Counted from the first letter of the stretch, positions 8,582 to 17,866 are shown. The stretch is DNA of 64,000 bases from Phycisphaerales bacterium (GCA_019744815.1 JAIEUA010000008.1:1-64000); one strand, 5' to 3'. The notes: generated by a model from the letters alone, not told the origin. Numbers and translations are program-made.

Positions 8582-8700
8582 CGAGGCCAAGGGCCTCGCA
8601 GAACTCAGCCGAGGGTGGAGCGAGTCTGCGAGCGACACCCTCGGAAGGCGGGACGTTCATTCTCGTGTCTGTTGGTCCACGCACCCCGACGGGGTGCGAG
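8582..8700. repeat. left hairpin arm of the IS200-like element
   Basis: Three stems in the order CGAGGCCAAGGGCCTCG (8582-8598), CCGAGGGTG...CACCCTCGG (~8609-8644) and GCACCCCGACGGGGTGC (~8681-8697). The reverse complement aligns along its length with 9179-9300. Confidence 0.8.
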
Positions 8701-8729
8701 AAGCGATGATCGCGCGGTAGTCTTGGGGC

Positions 8730-9175
8730 ATGCCGCAGTCGCTCTCACGTGTTCTGATTCACGTGGTCTTCTCGACCAAGCACCGAGAGGATTCGATCCC
8801 GATTGAGGTCGATGCGGATTTGCATGCGTATCTCGGCGGCGTCGGTCGCAATATGGGGTGCCCGGCGATCGCGGTGGGGGCACGGCGAATCACGTGCATC
8901 TTTTGGTGAATCTGGCGCGGACGGTGACGATCGCGGACTTGCTCATGAACGTGAAGCGCGATTCGTCGAAGTGGATGAAGACCAAGGGGGTTGATGCGTT
9001 CGCGTGGCAGGATGGGTACGGGGCGTTTTCGATCGGGGAGTCGGCGGTGGAGGATGTGTCCCGCTACATCGCGAACCAGCGGGCGCATCATGAGAAGATG
9101 ACGTTTCAGGATGAGGTGCGGGCGTTGTGTCGGAAGTATGGGGTGGAGTTGGATGAGCGGTATGCGTGGGAGTGA
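8730..9175 (+). pseudogene. IS200-like (REP-associated tyrosine) transposase, frameshifted
   Basis: Restored, this would be a protein of about 149 residues beginning MPQSLSRVLIHVVFSTKHRE, a typical Y1-transposase start. It has the HUH metal motif NHVHLLV and the nucleophile-region VSRYIANQ with the family ending DERYAWE. The frame breaks at 8876-8880, where GTGGGGGC has five G where six are needed; the first frame then stops at 8919 and the rest lies in the other frame. It is either a decayed transposase or a homopolymer sequencing error. The family nicks and rejoins single-stranded DNA; REP-associated members act on hairpins like those flanking this gene. Confidence 0.85.
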
Positions 9176-9178
9176 GGC

Positions 9179-9300
9179 TCTTGCACCCCGTTGGGGTGCG
9201 GACGGAAAGGCGATGATGTGAATGGCCTTCGGGCGGTCCGTGGGTGTCGCTCGAAGACTCGCTCCACCCACGGCTGAGATCTTCGAGGCCTTTGGCCTCG
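9179..9300. repeat. right hairpin arm of the IS200-like element
   Basis: Mirror of the left arm: GCACCCCGTTGGGGTGC (9183-9199), CCGTGGGTGTCGCTCG...CCACCCACGG (~9238-9272) and CGAGGCCTTTGGCCTCG (9284-9300). The rest of the gap to 9455 shows only GGCAACGGCCAGAGCC-type low-complexity sequence. Confidence 0.8.
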
Positions 9301-9455
9301 CAAGGCGTAAGTCAAAGGCAGAAGCCAACGGCAACGGCCAGAGCCAAAGCACAAATCACAATGCCCGACCGCGTCTGCGGCGGAGAGACGGACAACGGTC
9401 GCGTCACTTGCTTGGAGTTTTTGATCGCCGAAGGTTCTGCAAGAGCGCGGTGCCG

Positions 9456-11666
9456 TTACTTCTTCTCTTCCGTCTTCGCGTCCTTCGCTTCGCCGGTCAC
9501 CATCGGCTTCCACTCGGGCTCGAGGTAGCGGAAGAGGGCCTGGTTGTAGCGGAGGATGCCGAAGATGACGCGGGGGGGTTGTTCCTTGGCGAGGCGTTCC
9601 ATCACCTTGCGGTAGTTGTCGAGGTCGGTGATGGTGACGCTCCAGGCTTCGGCGCCGGACTTGTCGCTGGGGACGCTGATGCGTTGGATGACGTCGCCGG
9701 AGCGCAGGCCCGCGGCTCCGGCCCAGCCGAGTTGTTCGGCGCCGGTGATCATCACGCCCTGGACGTCGTCGTCCCAGCGGTTCTCGTCGCGGTCGAAGAA
9801 CGTCAGCTCGCGGACGCTGAGCTCGAAGTCCTTGTTGCTGTCGCGGCGGGCTTCTTCGGGGGTGAGGCGGGTGCGTTCGAGCGCGACCTTCACGTCGACC
9901 GGCGCGGGCTTGGAGTCTTCGCCCTTGCGCAGGACCTTGACCACGGCCTCGGTGTCGGGCTTCATGGTGCGGATCTTGCGATTGAGGGCGCCGGCGTCCT
10001 GCATGCCTTTGACGCTGAGCTTGTCGTTGTCGATGCCGACGATGACGTCGCCGACCTTGAGGTCGCTCTTGGCGGCGAGGGTGCCGGGGTAGATGCGGGT
10101 AATGCGGTAGCCGGTCTGGCCCTCGTGGCCCATCTCGCGGGCGAGGTCGCGGAGCACGGGCTGGGTGGCGACGCCGATCCAGCCCTTGGCGACTTCGCGC
10201 GGCGGGTCTTCCTTCTTGTCGGGGCGGGGCTTGATGAGGGTGGCCTGGCTCTTGCCGCGGCGGTCGAACTCGACGAGGAGGAACTCGGGGATCTTGAGGC
10301 GGGCTTCTTCGCTGGAGAGGTTCTTCTCCGCGCTGAGGACGTTCATCACGCCGCGGTAGGCTTCGACGGCGTCCTTAACGGTCTTGATCTTCTTGTCGCC
10401 GATGCGGGTGATGATGTCGCCGTACTGGATGTTGGGCTCGGCGAGTTCCGCGGCGGAGCCGCCCTTGACGCCGGTGACGTAGACGCCGTCGCGGTTGGGC
10501 AGGTGCAGGTCGTCGGCGAGCTTCTCGGTGATCTCGGAGATGGTGAGGCCCCAGAGGCGGAGGGCGCTGCGCTCGCCGCGTTCGGCGAGGAGCTTCTTGG
10601 TGGTGATAGTGGTCTCGGCCTGCTTGCCGGAGCGGACGTAGGTGAGCTTGATGGCCGAGCCGATGGGGCGGTCGGCGATGCTCTTGATCAGGGGCGGGAT
10701 TTCTTCGACGAAGCGCACGGTGAGAGGCTTGCCGTCGATGGCGGTGATGCGGTCGCCGGCCTGGAGGCCCGCGTCGTGCGCGGGTGCGTCCTCGACGACG
10801 GCGTTGACGAGCACGCCGTCGTCGAAGCCGGTGTCGCGGATGTTCTTGAAGGAGAGGCCGATGAAGGAGCGGAGGACCTCGCCGTCCTTGCGGATGGCGT
10901 CGGAGACCTGGCGGGCGAGGTTGCTGGGGCTGGCGAAGCCCATGTTGCTGCCGCCGAGGGTGTTGATGCCGACGATCTTGCCTTCGAGGTTGACGAGCGG
11001 GCCGCCGGAGTTACCGGGGTTGATGGCGGCGTCGTGCTGGATCCAGCGGGTGAAGACGCCGGTGGTGCCGGCTTCACCCTGCATCTCTTCGAACTCTTCG
11101 CGGAGGAAGCCGCTGGTGAAGACGCGTTCGGTGTTGGAGACGATGCCGAGGGTGACGCTGCGGCTGAGGGCGAAGGGCGAGCCCATGGCCATCACGGTGT
11201 CGCCGATGGCGAGCTTGTCGGAGTCGCCGAACTCGGCGGTGGGGAGGCTGGCGGGGTCGACGCCGAGGGCCTTGAGCTCGGCAAGGTCGATCTGCAGGAC
11301 GGCGAGGTCGGTGAGCGGGTCTTCGCCGACGAGCTTGGCGGAGACGATGCGGCGGTCGGCGAGGGTGACCTTGAACTTGGTGCCGTCGTTGACGACGTGC
11401 TGGTTGGTGATGACGTGGCCGTCTTTGGAGATGATGGTGCCGCTGCCGGTGGCGCCGCCCTTGGACTCCGAGCCGCCCTCGAAGGAGGTGGTGACGACGG
11501 AGATGTTGACGAGGGCGGGGAAGACCTTGTCGCGAGCGGACTGGACGATGGAGCGGAGCTCGTCCTTGAGGCCGTCGGGGGAGGGAGTGGGGGCGGCGAA
11601 CGCGGGTTGTGCGAGGCCGGCGGAGGCGAGGAGGGCGGTGAGGAGGAGAGCGGGGACGTGGTTCAT
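9456..11666 (-). CDS. HtrA/DegP-type serine protease with several PDZ domains
   Basis: A 736-residue exported quality-control protease. A signal peptide (MNHVPALLLTALLASAGLA) is followed by a trypsin domain with intact triad: His90 (VITNQHVV), Asp120 (DPLTDLAVL), Ser220 (NPGNSGGPL). At least three and probably four PDZ domains follow (about 260-360, 380-460, 500-600, 640-705), recognised from DGVLVNAVVEDAPAHDAGL, GVYVTGVKGGSAAEL and YRITRIYPGTLAAKSDL. Four PDZ domains are more than the usual one or two of DegP/DegS, giving this protein its large size. Likely works in the periplasm or at the cell surface. The related pseudoprotease lies 2.5 kb away at 6093-6953. Confidence 0.93.
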   Translation of the reverse strand: MNHVPALLLTALLASAGLAQPAFAAPTPSPDGLKDELRSIVQSARDKVFPALVNISVVTTSFEGGSESKGGATGSGTIISKDGHVITNQHVVNDGTKFKVTLADRRIVSAKLVGEDPLTDLAVLQIDLAELKALGVDPASLPTAEFGDSDKLAIGDTVMAMGSPFALSRSVTLGIVSNTERVFTSGFLREEFEEMQGEAGTTGVFTRWIQHDAAINPGNSGGPLVNLEGKIVGINTLGGSNMGFASPSNLARQVSDAIRKDGEVLRSFIGLSFKNIRDTGFDDGVLVNAVVEDAPAHDAGLQAGDRITAIDGKPLTVRFVEEIPPLIKSIADRPIGSAIKLTYVRSGKQAETTITTKKLLAERGERSALRLWGLTISEITEKLADDLHLPNRDGVYVTGVKGGSAAELAEPNIQYGDIITRIGDKKIKTVKDAVEAYRGVMNVLSAEKNLSSEEARLKIPEFLLVEFDRRGKSQATLIKPRPDKKEDPPREVAKGWIGVATQPVLRDLAREMGHEGQTGYRITRIYPGTLAAKSDLKVGDVIVGIDNDKLSVKGMQDAGALNRKIRTMKPDTEAVVKVLRKGEDSKPAPVDVKVALERTRLTPEEARRDSNKDFELSVRELTFFDRDENRWDDDVQGVMITGAEQLGWAGAAGLRSGDVIQRISVPSDKSGAEAWSVTITDLDNYRKVMERLAKEQPPRVIFGILRYNQALFRYLEPEWKPMVTGEAKDAKTEEKK

Positions 11667-11682
11667 GGAACGATCCTAATTC

Positions 11683-11838
11683 CTCTCCCCGCGTGCGGGG
11701 AGAGCACGATCTGAGGCGAAGCCTCAAATCAGGTGAGGGGACTTCGGGCGCCTGCGCGTTGCGAGAACCAAAGACGGAACACCCCTCCCCGGTCTCGCAA
11801 AGCCTCGACCACCCCTCCCCGCGGCGCGGGGCGAGGAG
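11683..11838. repeat. cluster of palindromes between htrA-like gene and purK
   Basis: Contains CTCTCCCCGCGTGCGGGGAGAG-type stem (11683-11704), TGAGGCGAAGCCTCA (11712-11726) and CCCCGCGGCGCGGGG (11817-11831). The gap (11667-11871) holds no gene. Confidence 0.65.
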
Positions 11839-11871
11839 GCGCGATGACTCCAGAACATACCGGTCATCGGC

Positions 11872-13071
11872 TCAACCGGTTCGGTCGCTTGCCACAACCA
11901 CGCCCGGCAGCTTCGACGCGAGGGAAAGCGCCTGCCGGATGGCTTCCGCGGTCCCGACGAGATTGAGGTGGGCTAGTTTGCGGCCTTCGCGGGGCGGCTT
12001 GGCGTAGTCGTGGAGCTTGACGAGCACGCCCCGGTCGGCGGCTTCGCGCTCGAAGGCGGCGATGGCGTCGAACGTGGGCATGGCGCCGATGATGTTGAGC
12101 ATCGCGGTGGCGGGGGAGCGGAGGGTGGTCGGGCCGAGGGGCAGGCCGGCGACGGCGCGGCAGTGGCTCTCGAATTGGCTGGTGGCGCAGGCGTCGATGG
12201 ACCAGTGGCCGCTGTTGTGGACGCGGGGGGCCATCTCGTTGGCGAGGAGGGTGAGGGCGTTGCCCTGTCGGACGACGAAGAACTCGACGGCGAGGACGCC
12301 GACGTATTGGAACTGCTCCATCAGGTGCGTGACGCTGGCGCGTGCTGCGGATTGCACGGCGTCGGGGAGCGCGGGTTCGAGGCCGAGGCTGGAGATGCGG
12401 AGCATGCCGCCGCGGTGGACGTTGGTGGGCATGGGGTAGAAGACGCACGTGCCGTCGCGAGCGCGGCAGGCGATCAACGAGGTCTCGCACTCGAAGGGGA
12501 CGAACTGCTCGTAGATCAGTTCGGCTTGGGCGCGGTCACCGGCGACGGCTTTCCAGGCGGCTTCGAGGTCGCTGGGCGAGCGCAGGACGAACTGGCCTTT
12601 GCCGTCGTAGCCCATGCGGCGAGTTTTGAGGACGCCGGGGACGCCGATGGATGCGGCGGCGGAGTGGAGATCGGCGAGTGAAGAGACGCCGGAGAATGCG
12701 GGGACGGCGAGGCCGTGGGATTGGAAGAGGGTCTTTTCGCGGAGGCGGTCTTGGGCGGTTTCGAGGACGTCGGCGTTGGGATTGACGGCGAGGGTGGCCG
12801 CGATGCGGCGCACGGCGGCGGCGGGGACGTTCTCGAATTCGAAGGTGGCGGCGTCGAGGCCTTTGTTGAAGCGGGTGAGGGCTTCGGTGTCTTCGAAATC
12901 GCCGACGATCAGTTCGCCGACGTGGGCGGCGGTGGCGTAGGGCGAGGGATCGAGGAAGCGGAAGCGCAGGCCCAGCGGGACGCCGGCGAGGGCGAGCATG
13001 CGGCCGAGCTGGCCGCCGCCGAGGACGCCGAGGAGGGGAGAGGCGTGGGATTTGGACTTGTGAGAGGACAA
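11872..13071 (-). CDS. purK: 5-(carboxyamino)imidazole ribonucleotide synthase
   Basis: A 399-residue ATP-grasp enzyme of purine synthesis that joins bicarbonate to AIR to give N5-CAIR. The N-terminal nucleotide-binding start LGVLGGGQLGRMLALA and the ATP-grasp signatures KTRRMGYDGKGQFVL, YEQFVPFECETSLI and NEMAPRVHNSGHWSIDAC are all present, and the length is normal. purE, the next enzyme of the pathway, lies just upstream on the same strand, but a 134-bp inverted-repeat element separates the two genes, so cotranscription must pass through it. Confidence 0.95.
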   Translation of the reverse strand: MSSHKSKSHASPLLGVLGGGQLGRMLALAGVPLGLRFRFLDPSPYATAAHVGELIVGDFEDTEALTRFNKGLDAATFEFENVPAAAVRRIAATLAVNPNADVLETAQDRLREKTLFQSHGLAVPAFSGVSSLADLHSAAASIGVPGVLKTRRMGYDGKGQFVLRSPSDLEAAWKAVAGDRAQAELIYEQFVPFECETSLIACRARDGTCVFYPMPTNVHRGGMLRISSLGLEPALPDAVQSAARASVTHLMEQFQYVGVLAVEFFVVRQGNALTLLANEMAPRVHNSGHWSIDACATSQFESHCRAVAGLPLGPTTLRSPATAMLNIIGAMPTFDAIAAFEREAADRGVLVKLHDYAKPPREGRKLAHLNLVGTAEAIRQALSLASKLPGVVVASDRTG

Positions 13072-13101
13072 GCGGGGCAGGGGATGGGGGTGGGATTGTG
13101 A

Positions 13102-13235
13102 GACGCCGAGGCTGAGGAGGCTTGGCGACGAAGCCTCGGATGGGTTGGAAGCGATGGACGAGCGACGGGGGACGGTTGGGCGACCACGTTGCAGACGATC
13201 CGAGGCTTCCTCGCGGACTCGTCAGCCTCGGCGTC
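13102..13235. repeat. family E inverted-repeat element, copy 1 (3' of purE)
   Basis: A 134-bp element opening GACGCCGAGGCTGAGGAGG and closing in CGTCAGCCTCGGCGTC; the inner stem is GAAGCCTCGGAT paired with ATCCGAGGCTTC. The stop codon of purE (13236-13238) is directly next to its edge. A second copy in the same orientation stands at 13911-14034. Confidence 0.85.
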
Positions 13236-13823
<588 letters not shown>

Positions 13824-13910
13824 GGCAGAGGGTACCGCGCCGGTGCGGTGGTTGTCATCGGCGCGACGCAACCTTCACACTTTGGCGCGGAGAACATGCG
13901 GACGCCGAGG

Positions 13911-14034
13911 CTGAGGAGGCTTGGCGACGAAGCCGCGGATGGTCTGGAAGTGCTTCGAAATCGGCGCTGCACGTTCGGGCGACACTGTTGCAGTCGATCC
14001 GAGGCTTCCTCGCGGACTCGTCAGCCTCGGCGTC
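13911..14034. repeat. family E inverted-repeat element, copy 2 (5' of purE)
   Basis: 124 bp, same orientation and ends as the copy at 13102-13235; the arms are nearly identical and the central 50 bp differ. Together the two copies bracket purE as direct repeats about 800 bp apart. The downstream edge is 16 bases from the stop of the 14051-14908 gene. Confidence 0.85.
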
Positions 14035-14050
14035 TGGGTTGGCGACCGTG

Positions 14051-14908
14051 CTACAGGATTCCGCGGTCGGCGTCGGTGCGGAGGGCCAGCGGCTTGTTCA
14101 GGATCTCGTTGACGATGAGGGCCTGACGCCAGGAAGCGCGGCTGTTGGGCAGGCTCTTGAGCTTGATCGGGCTGGTGCGGCGCGGGGCGTTGGACAGAGT
14201 CTGCGGCGTGGGGCTGGCGACTTCGGTCGCGGCGTGGGCGGCGGCGATGCGCTGCTGCTGGGCGGCGGCGGCGCTGGCGGTGTCGCGGCGGTCCTGTTCG
14301 CGGCGGATCTTGTCGACGCGGAGGCGTTCCTGATTCTGAGTGCGGACGCGCTCGGCGCGGGTCTCGTCGGAGAACTTGTCCTGCGAGCTCTGGTTGTCGC
14401 GGCGCTGGGTGTCGCTGCGGACGTTGTCGGAGCGGTTGGGATTCGAAGTGGGGGTGGGGCGGCTGGTGCCGGCGCGGGCCTCGCGGCGTTTGCGGCGTTC
14501 GGCGGCGATGTCGCGGGACTTTCCGCCGCGGGGGGGGATGGTGCCGCCGGTGGTGGAGCCGGGGGGAAGGCCGAGGAGGATCTCGAGCGGGTTGGGCTGC
14601 TGGGTCGGGGTTGGGCTGGGCATGCCGGGGTCGACACGCTCTTCACGCGACGACTGCTCCGCCCGGGCTTGGGCGCGGCGGCGGAGCTCGGCGAGCTCGG
14701 CCTCGCGGGAGAACTCGGCGGGCACGCCCATGGGCGGCGCGGCCTGACGCCCGGTGCGCAGGGCTTCGAGCTCCTGCTGCTCGATCTGAAGACGACGCTG
14801 CCGCGCGGCTTGCTGACTGGCGACAGTTTTGAGGATCCATTGGAGGACTGAGAACGCCGCGATCGCGAAGAAGACGAAGATCTGCGGGTTGTTGAGAAGC
14901 CAGTTCAC
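14051..14908 (-). CDS. membrane-anchored, charged low-complexity protein
   Basis: A 285-residue protein with a single N-terminal membrane helix (IFVFFAIAAFSVLQWIL, about 10-27) and a long polar tail rich in Arg, Gln, Ala and Pro that is probably disordered with coiled stretches (QQAARQRRLQIEQQELEAL). A more conserved-looking end (SWRQALIVNEILNKPLALR) closes it. No enzyme motif is visible. I have the impression of similar anchored proteins in planctomycetes but cannot name a family. Confidence 0.7.
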   Translation of the reverse strand: MNWLLNNPQIFVFFAIAAFSVLQWILKTVASQQAARQRRLQIEQQELEALRTGRQAAPPMGVPAEFSREAELAELRRRAQARAEQSSREERVDPGMPSPTPTQQPNPLEILLGLPPGSTTGGTIPPRGGKSRDIAAERRKRREARAGTSRPTPTSNPNRSDNVRSDTQRRDNQSSQDKFSDETRAERVRTQNQERLRVDKIRREQDRRDTASAAAAQQQRIAAAHAATEVASPTPQTLSNAPRRTSPIKLKSLPNSRASWRQALIVNEILNKPLALRTDADRGIL

Positions 14909-14929
14909 GCACCAAGCGTATCAGGCGTC

Positions 14930-16207
14930 TCAGGGCGCGACATGGGTTGGCGATTCGGAGGGCTTGGCGGGGCGTGCGGCGGTGACGTGTTTGACCGCCG
15001 TGGCGTCCGCGAGCGGCTGGGAGTGGGATTCGATGGATCGGCGCCAGGCTTCGACGTGCACATCCCAGAAGTGCTCAAAGGATGCGGCGATCGAGAATGA
15101 CTGCAGGTGTTCGTGCGCGGCCTGGCCCATCGCCTTGCGCTTGGTCGCATCGGCCACGAGATCGACGATGGCATCGACCCAGGCTTGCTGGTGGTCGGGT
15201 GAGAGCACCAGACCGGTCTGCTGGTGGCGGACGATTTCCTGCGGGCCGCCGACGTTGGTGACGAGCGCGGGCAGGCCGCTGGCCTGGGCTTCCATGACGA
15301 CCTGGCCGAGGGTGTCGGTGACGCTGGGGAAGAGGAAGAGATCGCTGGAGGCGTAGAGGCGGCTGAGTTCTTCGTTGTAGCGGAAGCCGAGGAAGTGGGT
15401 GTTGCAGCCTTCGAGCTCGCGCTGCATCTCCGGGCGGTGCGGGCCGTCGCCGACGAGGATGAGGCTGGCGGAGAGGCCGCGGGCTTGGAGGATGGCGTGA
15501 GTCGCTCGCCACACGCGGACCAGCATCGGCATGTTCTTTTCGACGCTGAGGCGGCCGACGTAAAGGATTTTGAGTGAGTCGGTCGGCAGCGCGAGCGCGG
15601 GCCAGATGGATGGGTCGCGAAAGGTTGGTGCGAATCGATCGAGGCGGGTGCCGGGCCACAGCCGGGGCATGGAGCGGGGATGCACGTGGAGCGCGTGCAG
15701 CGTGCGGGCGTAGTCGTCGCTGCGGGTGAAGATGGTGTCGAAGCGGCGATAGATCGTGCGCATGGCGGCCCGGGTGAGGGCGTTGAACGCGGGGTCGTCG
15801 TCGAAGAGGTCGGCGATGTAGGCCGGGAAGTCGGTGTGATAGGTGCCGAGCAGCGGCACGCGCAGCAGGCGCGACGCGAGTACGCCGACGAGACCGACGG
15901 GGCCGGGGGTGCTGACGTGGATCAGGTCGGGCTCGATCTGGCGGACGCGGCGGAGCAGCGCCGGAATGTTCGGTGCGGCGAGTTCGAGCTGGGGGTATCC
16001 GGGCATCGCGCGGGCGAAGAGCGGCGGGAGGTTGTGGATGGTCGGCAGCGGTCGGGTCGGGAATCGCGTGCTGGTGAGGACGTGCAGCGGGCGTTGGGCC
16101 GCGAGGGATTGATCGAGGATGTCGTTGATGAAGCGCGAGACGCCGTTGACGTCGCCGAGGGTGTCGGTGAAGAGTGCGAGGCGGGGTTGGCGGGACGGCG
16201 TGGGCAC
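14930..16207 (-). CDS. GT4-type glycosyltransferase
   Basis: A 425-residue GT-B fold glycosyltransferase, cytosolic, closest in motif layout to the mannosyltransferases of the MgtA/PimB type. N-terminal domain: LALFTDTLGDVNGVSRF and LLGTYHTDFPAYI (acceptor-side His); C-terminal domain: ILYVGRLSVEKNMPML, ILVGDGPHRPEM, and the donor-binding stretch FPSVTDTLGQVVMEAQASGLP. In the EX7E motif the first Glu is replaced by Asp (TDTLGQVVME), a tolerated change in this group. Likely adds a nucleotide-sugar-derived residue to a lipid or glycan; the substrate is not determinable. It is a single gene, ending 21 bases from the anchored protein. Confidence 0.88.
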   Translation of the reverse strand: MPTPSRQPRLALFTDTLGDVNGVSRFINDILDQSLAAQRPLHVLTSTRFPTRPLPTIHNLPPLFARAMPGYPQLELAAPNIPALLRRVRQIEPDLIHVSTPGPVGLVGVLASRLLRVPLLGTYHTDFPAYIADLFDDDPAFNALTRAAMRTIYRRFDTIFTRSDDYARTLHALHVHPRSMPRLWPGTRLDRFAPTFRDPSIWPALALPTDSLKILYVGRLSVEKNMPMLVRVWRATHAILQARGLSASLILVGDGPHRPEMQRELEGCNTHFLGFRYNEELSRLYASSDLFLFPSVTDTLGQVVMEAQASGLPALVTNVGGPQEIVRHQQTGLVLSPDHQQAWVDAIVDLVADATKRKAMGQAAHEHLQSFSIAASFEHFWDVHVEAWRRSIESHSQPLADATAVKHVTAARPAKPSESPTHVAP

Positions 16208-16297
16208 GGTGGGTGGCGGAGGGGAGCGCGTCTGCGGGTGGTCCGGTGGTGCAGCGTACTGCCAGGGTTGCGGGTGGGTGTGATGACGTGAGAAACA

Positions 16298-16336
16298 GAA
16301 CCCACCCCCCGGCCCCCTCCCTCTGGAAGGGGGAGG
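16298..16336. repeat. family B C/G-rich hairpin repeat
   Basis: Third copy of the GAACCCACCCCCCGG...GGGAGG element, 44 bases upstream of coaD and inside its presumed leader. Confidence 0.8.
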
Positions 16337-16380
16337 GTGCGGGGCACTCGATCGGGGGCGTTCTTCCTACTCTTGCGTGC

Positions 16381-16953
16381 ATGCCCACGCGGAAGCATTT
16401 AGCCATTTATCCCGGCTCGTTTGACCCGATCAGCTTCGGGCATCTGGATGTGATCCGCCGCGGGAGGCGGCTGTTCGATGAGCTGATCGTGGCGGTGGGT
16501 CGAAACCCGAGCAAGGACCAGCTCTTTGACGCGAGCGAGCGGCTGGAGATGACCAAGAAGCTGGTGGCGGAATTGGTGGAGAAGGAGCCCGAGGGTGCGC
16601 CGGTGCTGGTGAAGGGGTTCACGGGGCTGACGGTGGATTTCGCCCGCGCTCAGCACGCGAGCGCGTTGCTCCGCGGCGTGCGGAATCTGAGTGACTTGCA
16701 GTACGAGATCCAGCAGGCGGTCACGAATCGCGAGGTCGCGGGGTTGGAGACGGCGTTTGTGGTGGCGGGGCAGACGTTCGCGTACACGAGCTCGACCCTG
16801 ATCAAGCAGATCGCGGCGATGGGTGAGGACCTGTCGTGCTTGACGTCGATGGTCCCGCCGCTGGTGATCGAGAAGCTGCGGGACAAGAAGCAGCAGAAGC
16901 ACCCGGCGCTGGAACGACTGCGGGTGTCGCGGGATCAGGGCGTGGAGGGGTGA
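16381..16953 (+). CDS. coaD: pantetheine-phosphate adenylyltransferase
   Basis: A 190-residue enzyme of coenzyme A synthesis, making dephospho-CoA from 4'-phosphopantetheine and ATP. It begins with the nucleotidyltransferase signature IYPGSFDPISFGHLDVI (HxGH-type motif: FGHLD) and has the RGVRNLSDLQYEIQ and AYTSSTLIKQIA segments of CoaD. It is about 25 residues longer than the E. coli enzyme, mostly at the C-terminus (KHPALERLRVSRDQGVEG). ATG 16381 fits the usual family start, although the frame is open upstream across a family B repeat. Confidence 0.95.
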   Translation: MPTRKHLAIYPGSFDPISFGHLDVIRRGRRLFDELIVAVGRNPSKDQLFDASERLEMTKKLVAELVEKEPEGAPVLVKGFTGLTVDFARAQHASALLRGVRNLSDLQYEIQQAVTNREVAGLETAFVVAGQTFAYTSSTLIKQIAAMGEDLSCLTSMVPPLVIEKLRDKKQQKHPALERLRVSRDQGVEG

Positions 16954-16961
16954 ATCGGGAA

Positions 16962-17130
16962 GGGGAGCAGGGGAGGAGCGGGTCAGGGGAGCAGGGGGAG
17001 AACGAAATGTCGTCGTACTGTGATTGCTTCGAGCCGCGCGGGGGCTTCGGGCTCTCCGCCGCGCGGCTGTAGGATTTCTGCTCCCCTGCTCCCCTGCTCC
17101 CCTGCTCCCCTGCTCCCCTGCTCCCCCCTT
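16962..17130. repeat. inverted pair of GGGGAGCA/TGCTCCCC minisatellites
   Basis: GGGGAGCA-type units at 16962-17000 face six perfect tandem TGCTCCCC units at 17079-17126. The two tracts can pair into a long stem with a ~78-base loop between coaD and the next gene. Same 8-bp period as 2195-2250. Confidence 0.75.
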
Positions 17131-17136
17131 CCTCCA

Positions 17137-17820
17137 ATGAACCTCCGCATCATCTCCATCGGAACGCTTCCGTCGCATCCTCTGTGGGGGGAGCGTGGTC
17201 AGGTGCGCACCGGGCACGCGACGACGTCGCTGATCGTGGCCGGGGACAAGAAGATCCTCGTCGATCCGGGGTTGCCCGAGCAGATGCTGGTGGCGCGGCT
17301 GGCGGAGCGGGCGTCGCTCACGCCGTCGCAGATCACCGATGTGTTCCTCACCTCCTTCCGCGCCGACACGCGGCGTGGGATCGGGGCGTTCACGAAGGCC
17401 AACTGGTGGATCAGCGAGCTTGAGCGCGAGGGCGTGGGCATCCCGCTGGCGACGCGGCTGAAGGAGACCAGTCAGGATCCGGAGCAGCAGGAGATCGCCG
17501 CGGTGCTTCAGCGCGATGTCGCGGTGCTGCAGCGGTGCAAAGTCGCGCCGGAGGAGCTGGCCGAGCGGGTGACGCTGTTCCCGCTGCCGGGGGTGACGCC
17601 GGGGATGAGCGGGCTGCTCCTGGAGGACGCGCGGTACACGGTGGTGCTGACGGGTGATGCGATTCCGACGATCGAGCACCTGGAGCGCGGGCAGGTGCCT
17701 GAGGATGCGGTGAGCCTCGAGCAGGCGCGGGAGAGCTTTGCCGATGCGGTAGAAGTCGCGGACATGCTTGTGCTGGGTCGGGACAACTTGGTCGTGAATC
17801 CGACCAAGCGGCCGTTCTGA
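17137..17820 (+). CDS. metallo-beta-lactamase-fold protein lacking the canonical metal site
   Basis: A 227-residue protein with MBL-fold order: KKILVDPGL strand, then VFLTSFRADTRRG where enzymes have HxHxDH, then LPGVTPGMSGLLL where PGHTPGH is expected, and VVLTGDAIPT with the bridging Asp kept. The first two His and the third His are replaced (S, R and M), so a standard di-zinc centre cannot form. I have the impression of related planctomycete sequences with a similar SFRxD core, so this may be a conserved variant rather than decay. Start 17137 sits right after the minisatellite with no strong ribosome site (CCTTCCTCCA). Function unknown. Confidence 0.75.
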   Translation: MNLRIISIGTLPSHPLWGERGQVRTGHATTSLIVAGDKKILVDPGLPEQMLVARLAERASLTPSQITDVFLTSFRADTRRGIGAFTKANWWISELEREGVGIPLATRLKETSQDPEQQEIAAVLQRDVAVLQRCKVAPEELAERVTLFPLPGVTPGMSGLLLEDARYTVVLTGDAIPTIEHLERGQVPEDAVSLEQARESFADAVEVADMLVLGRDNLVVNPTKRPF

Positions 17821-17866
17821 GTGGGTTGCCGCAGCGGTGGCGGCGAGGCCCGGTAGGATGCTGGCG

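Larger units (their letters stand above)
8582..9300 (+). mobile_element. IS200-like element bounded by inverted hairpin arms
   Basis: A ~720-bp unit: a transposase gene flanked by imperfect inverted arms, 8582-8700 and 9179-9300. Each arm carries three hairpins in mirrored order: GAGGCC-rich (CGAGGCCAAGGGCCTCG), a longer stem (CCGAGGGTG ... CACCCTCGG, or GTGGGTG ... CACCCAC), and GCACCCCGACGGGGTGC. Known IS200/IS605 elements have subterminal hairpins but not long inverted repeats. This looks more like a REP-associated tyrosine transposase lying within a BIME-like pair. Target site and precise borders are not determinable from one copy. Confidence 0.7.

Noticed and set aside
17137..17820. Annotating the gene as an active metallo-beta-lactamase
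   Set aside because: The HxHxDH motif and third His are missing, so only the fold can be claimed.
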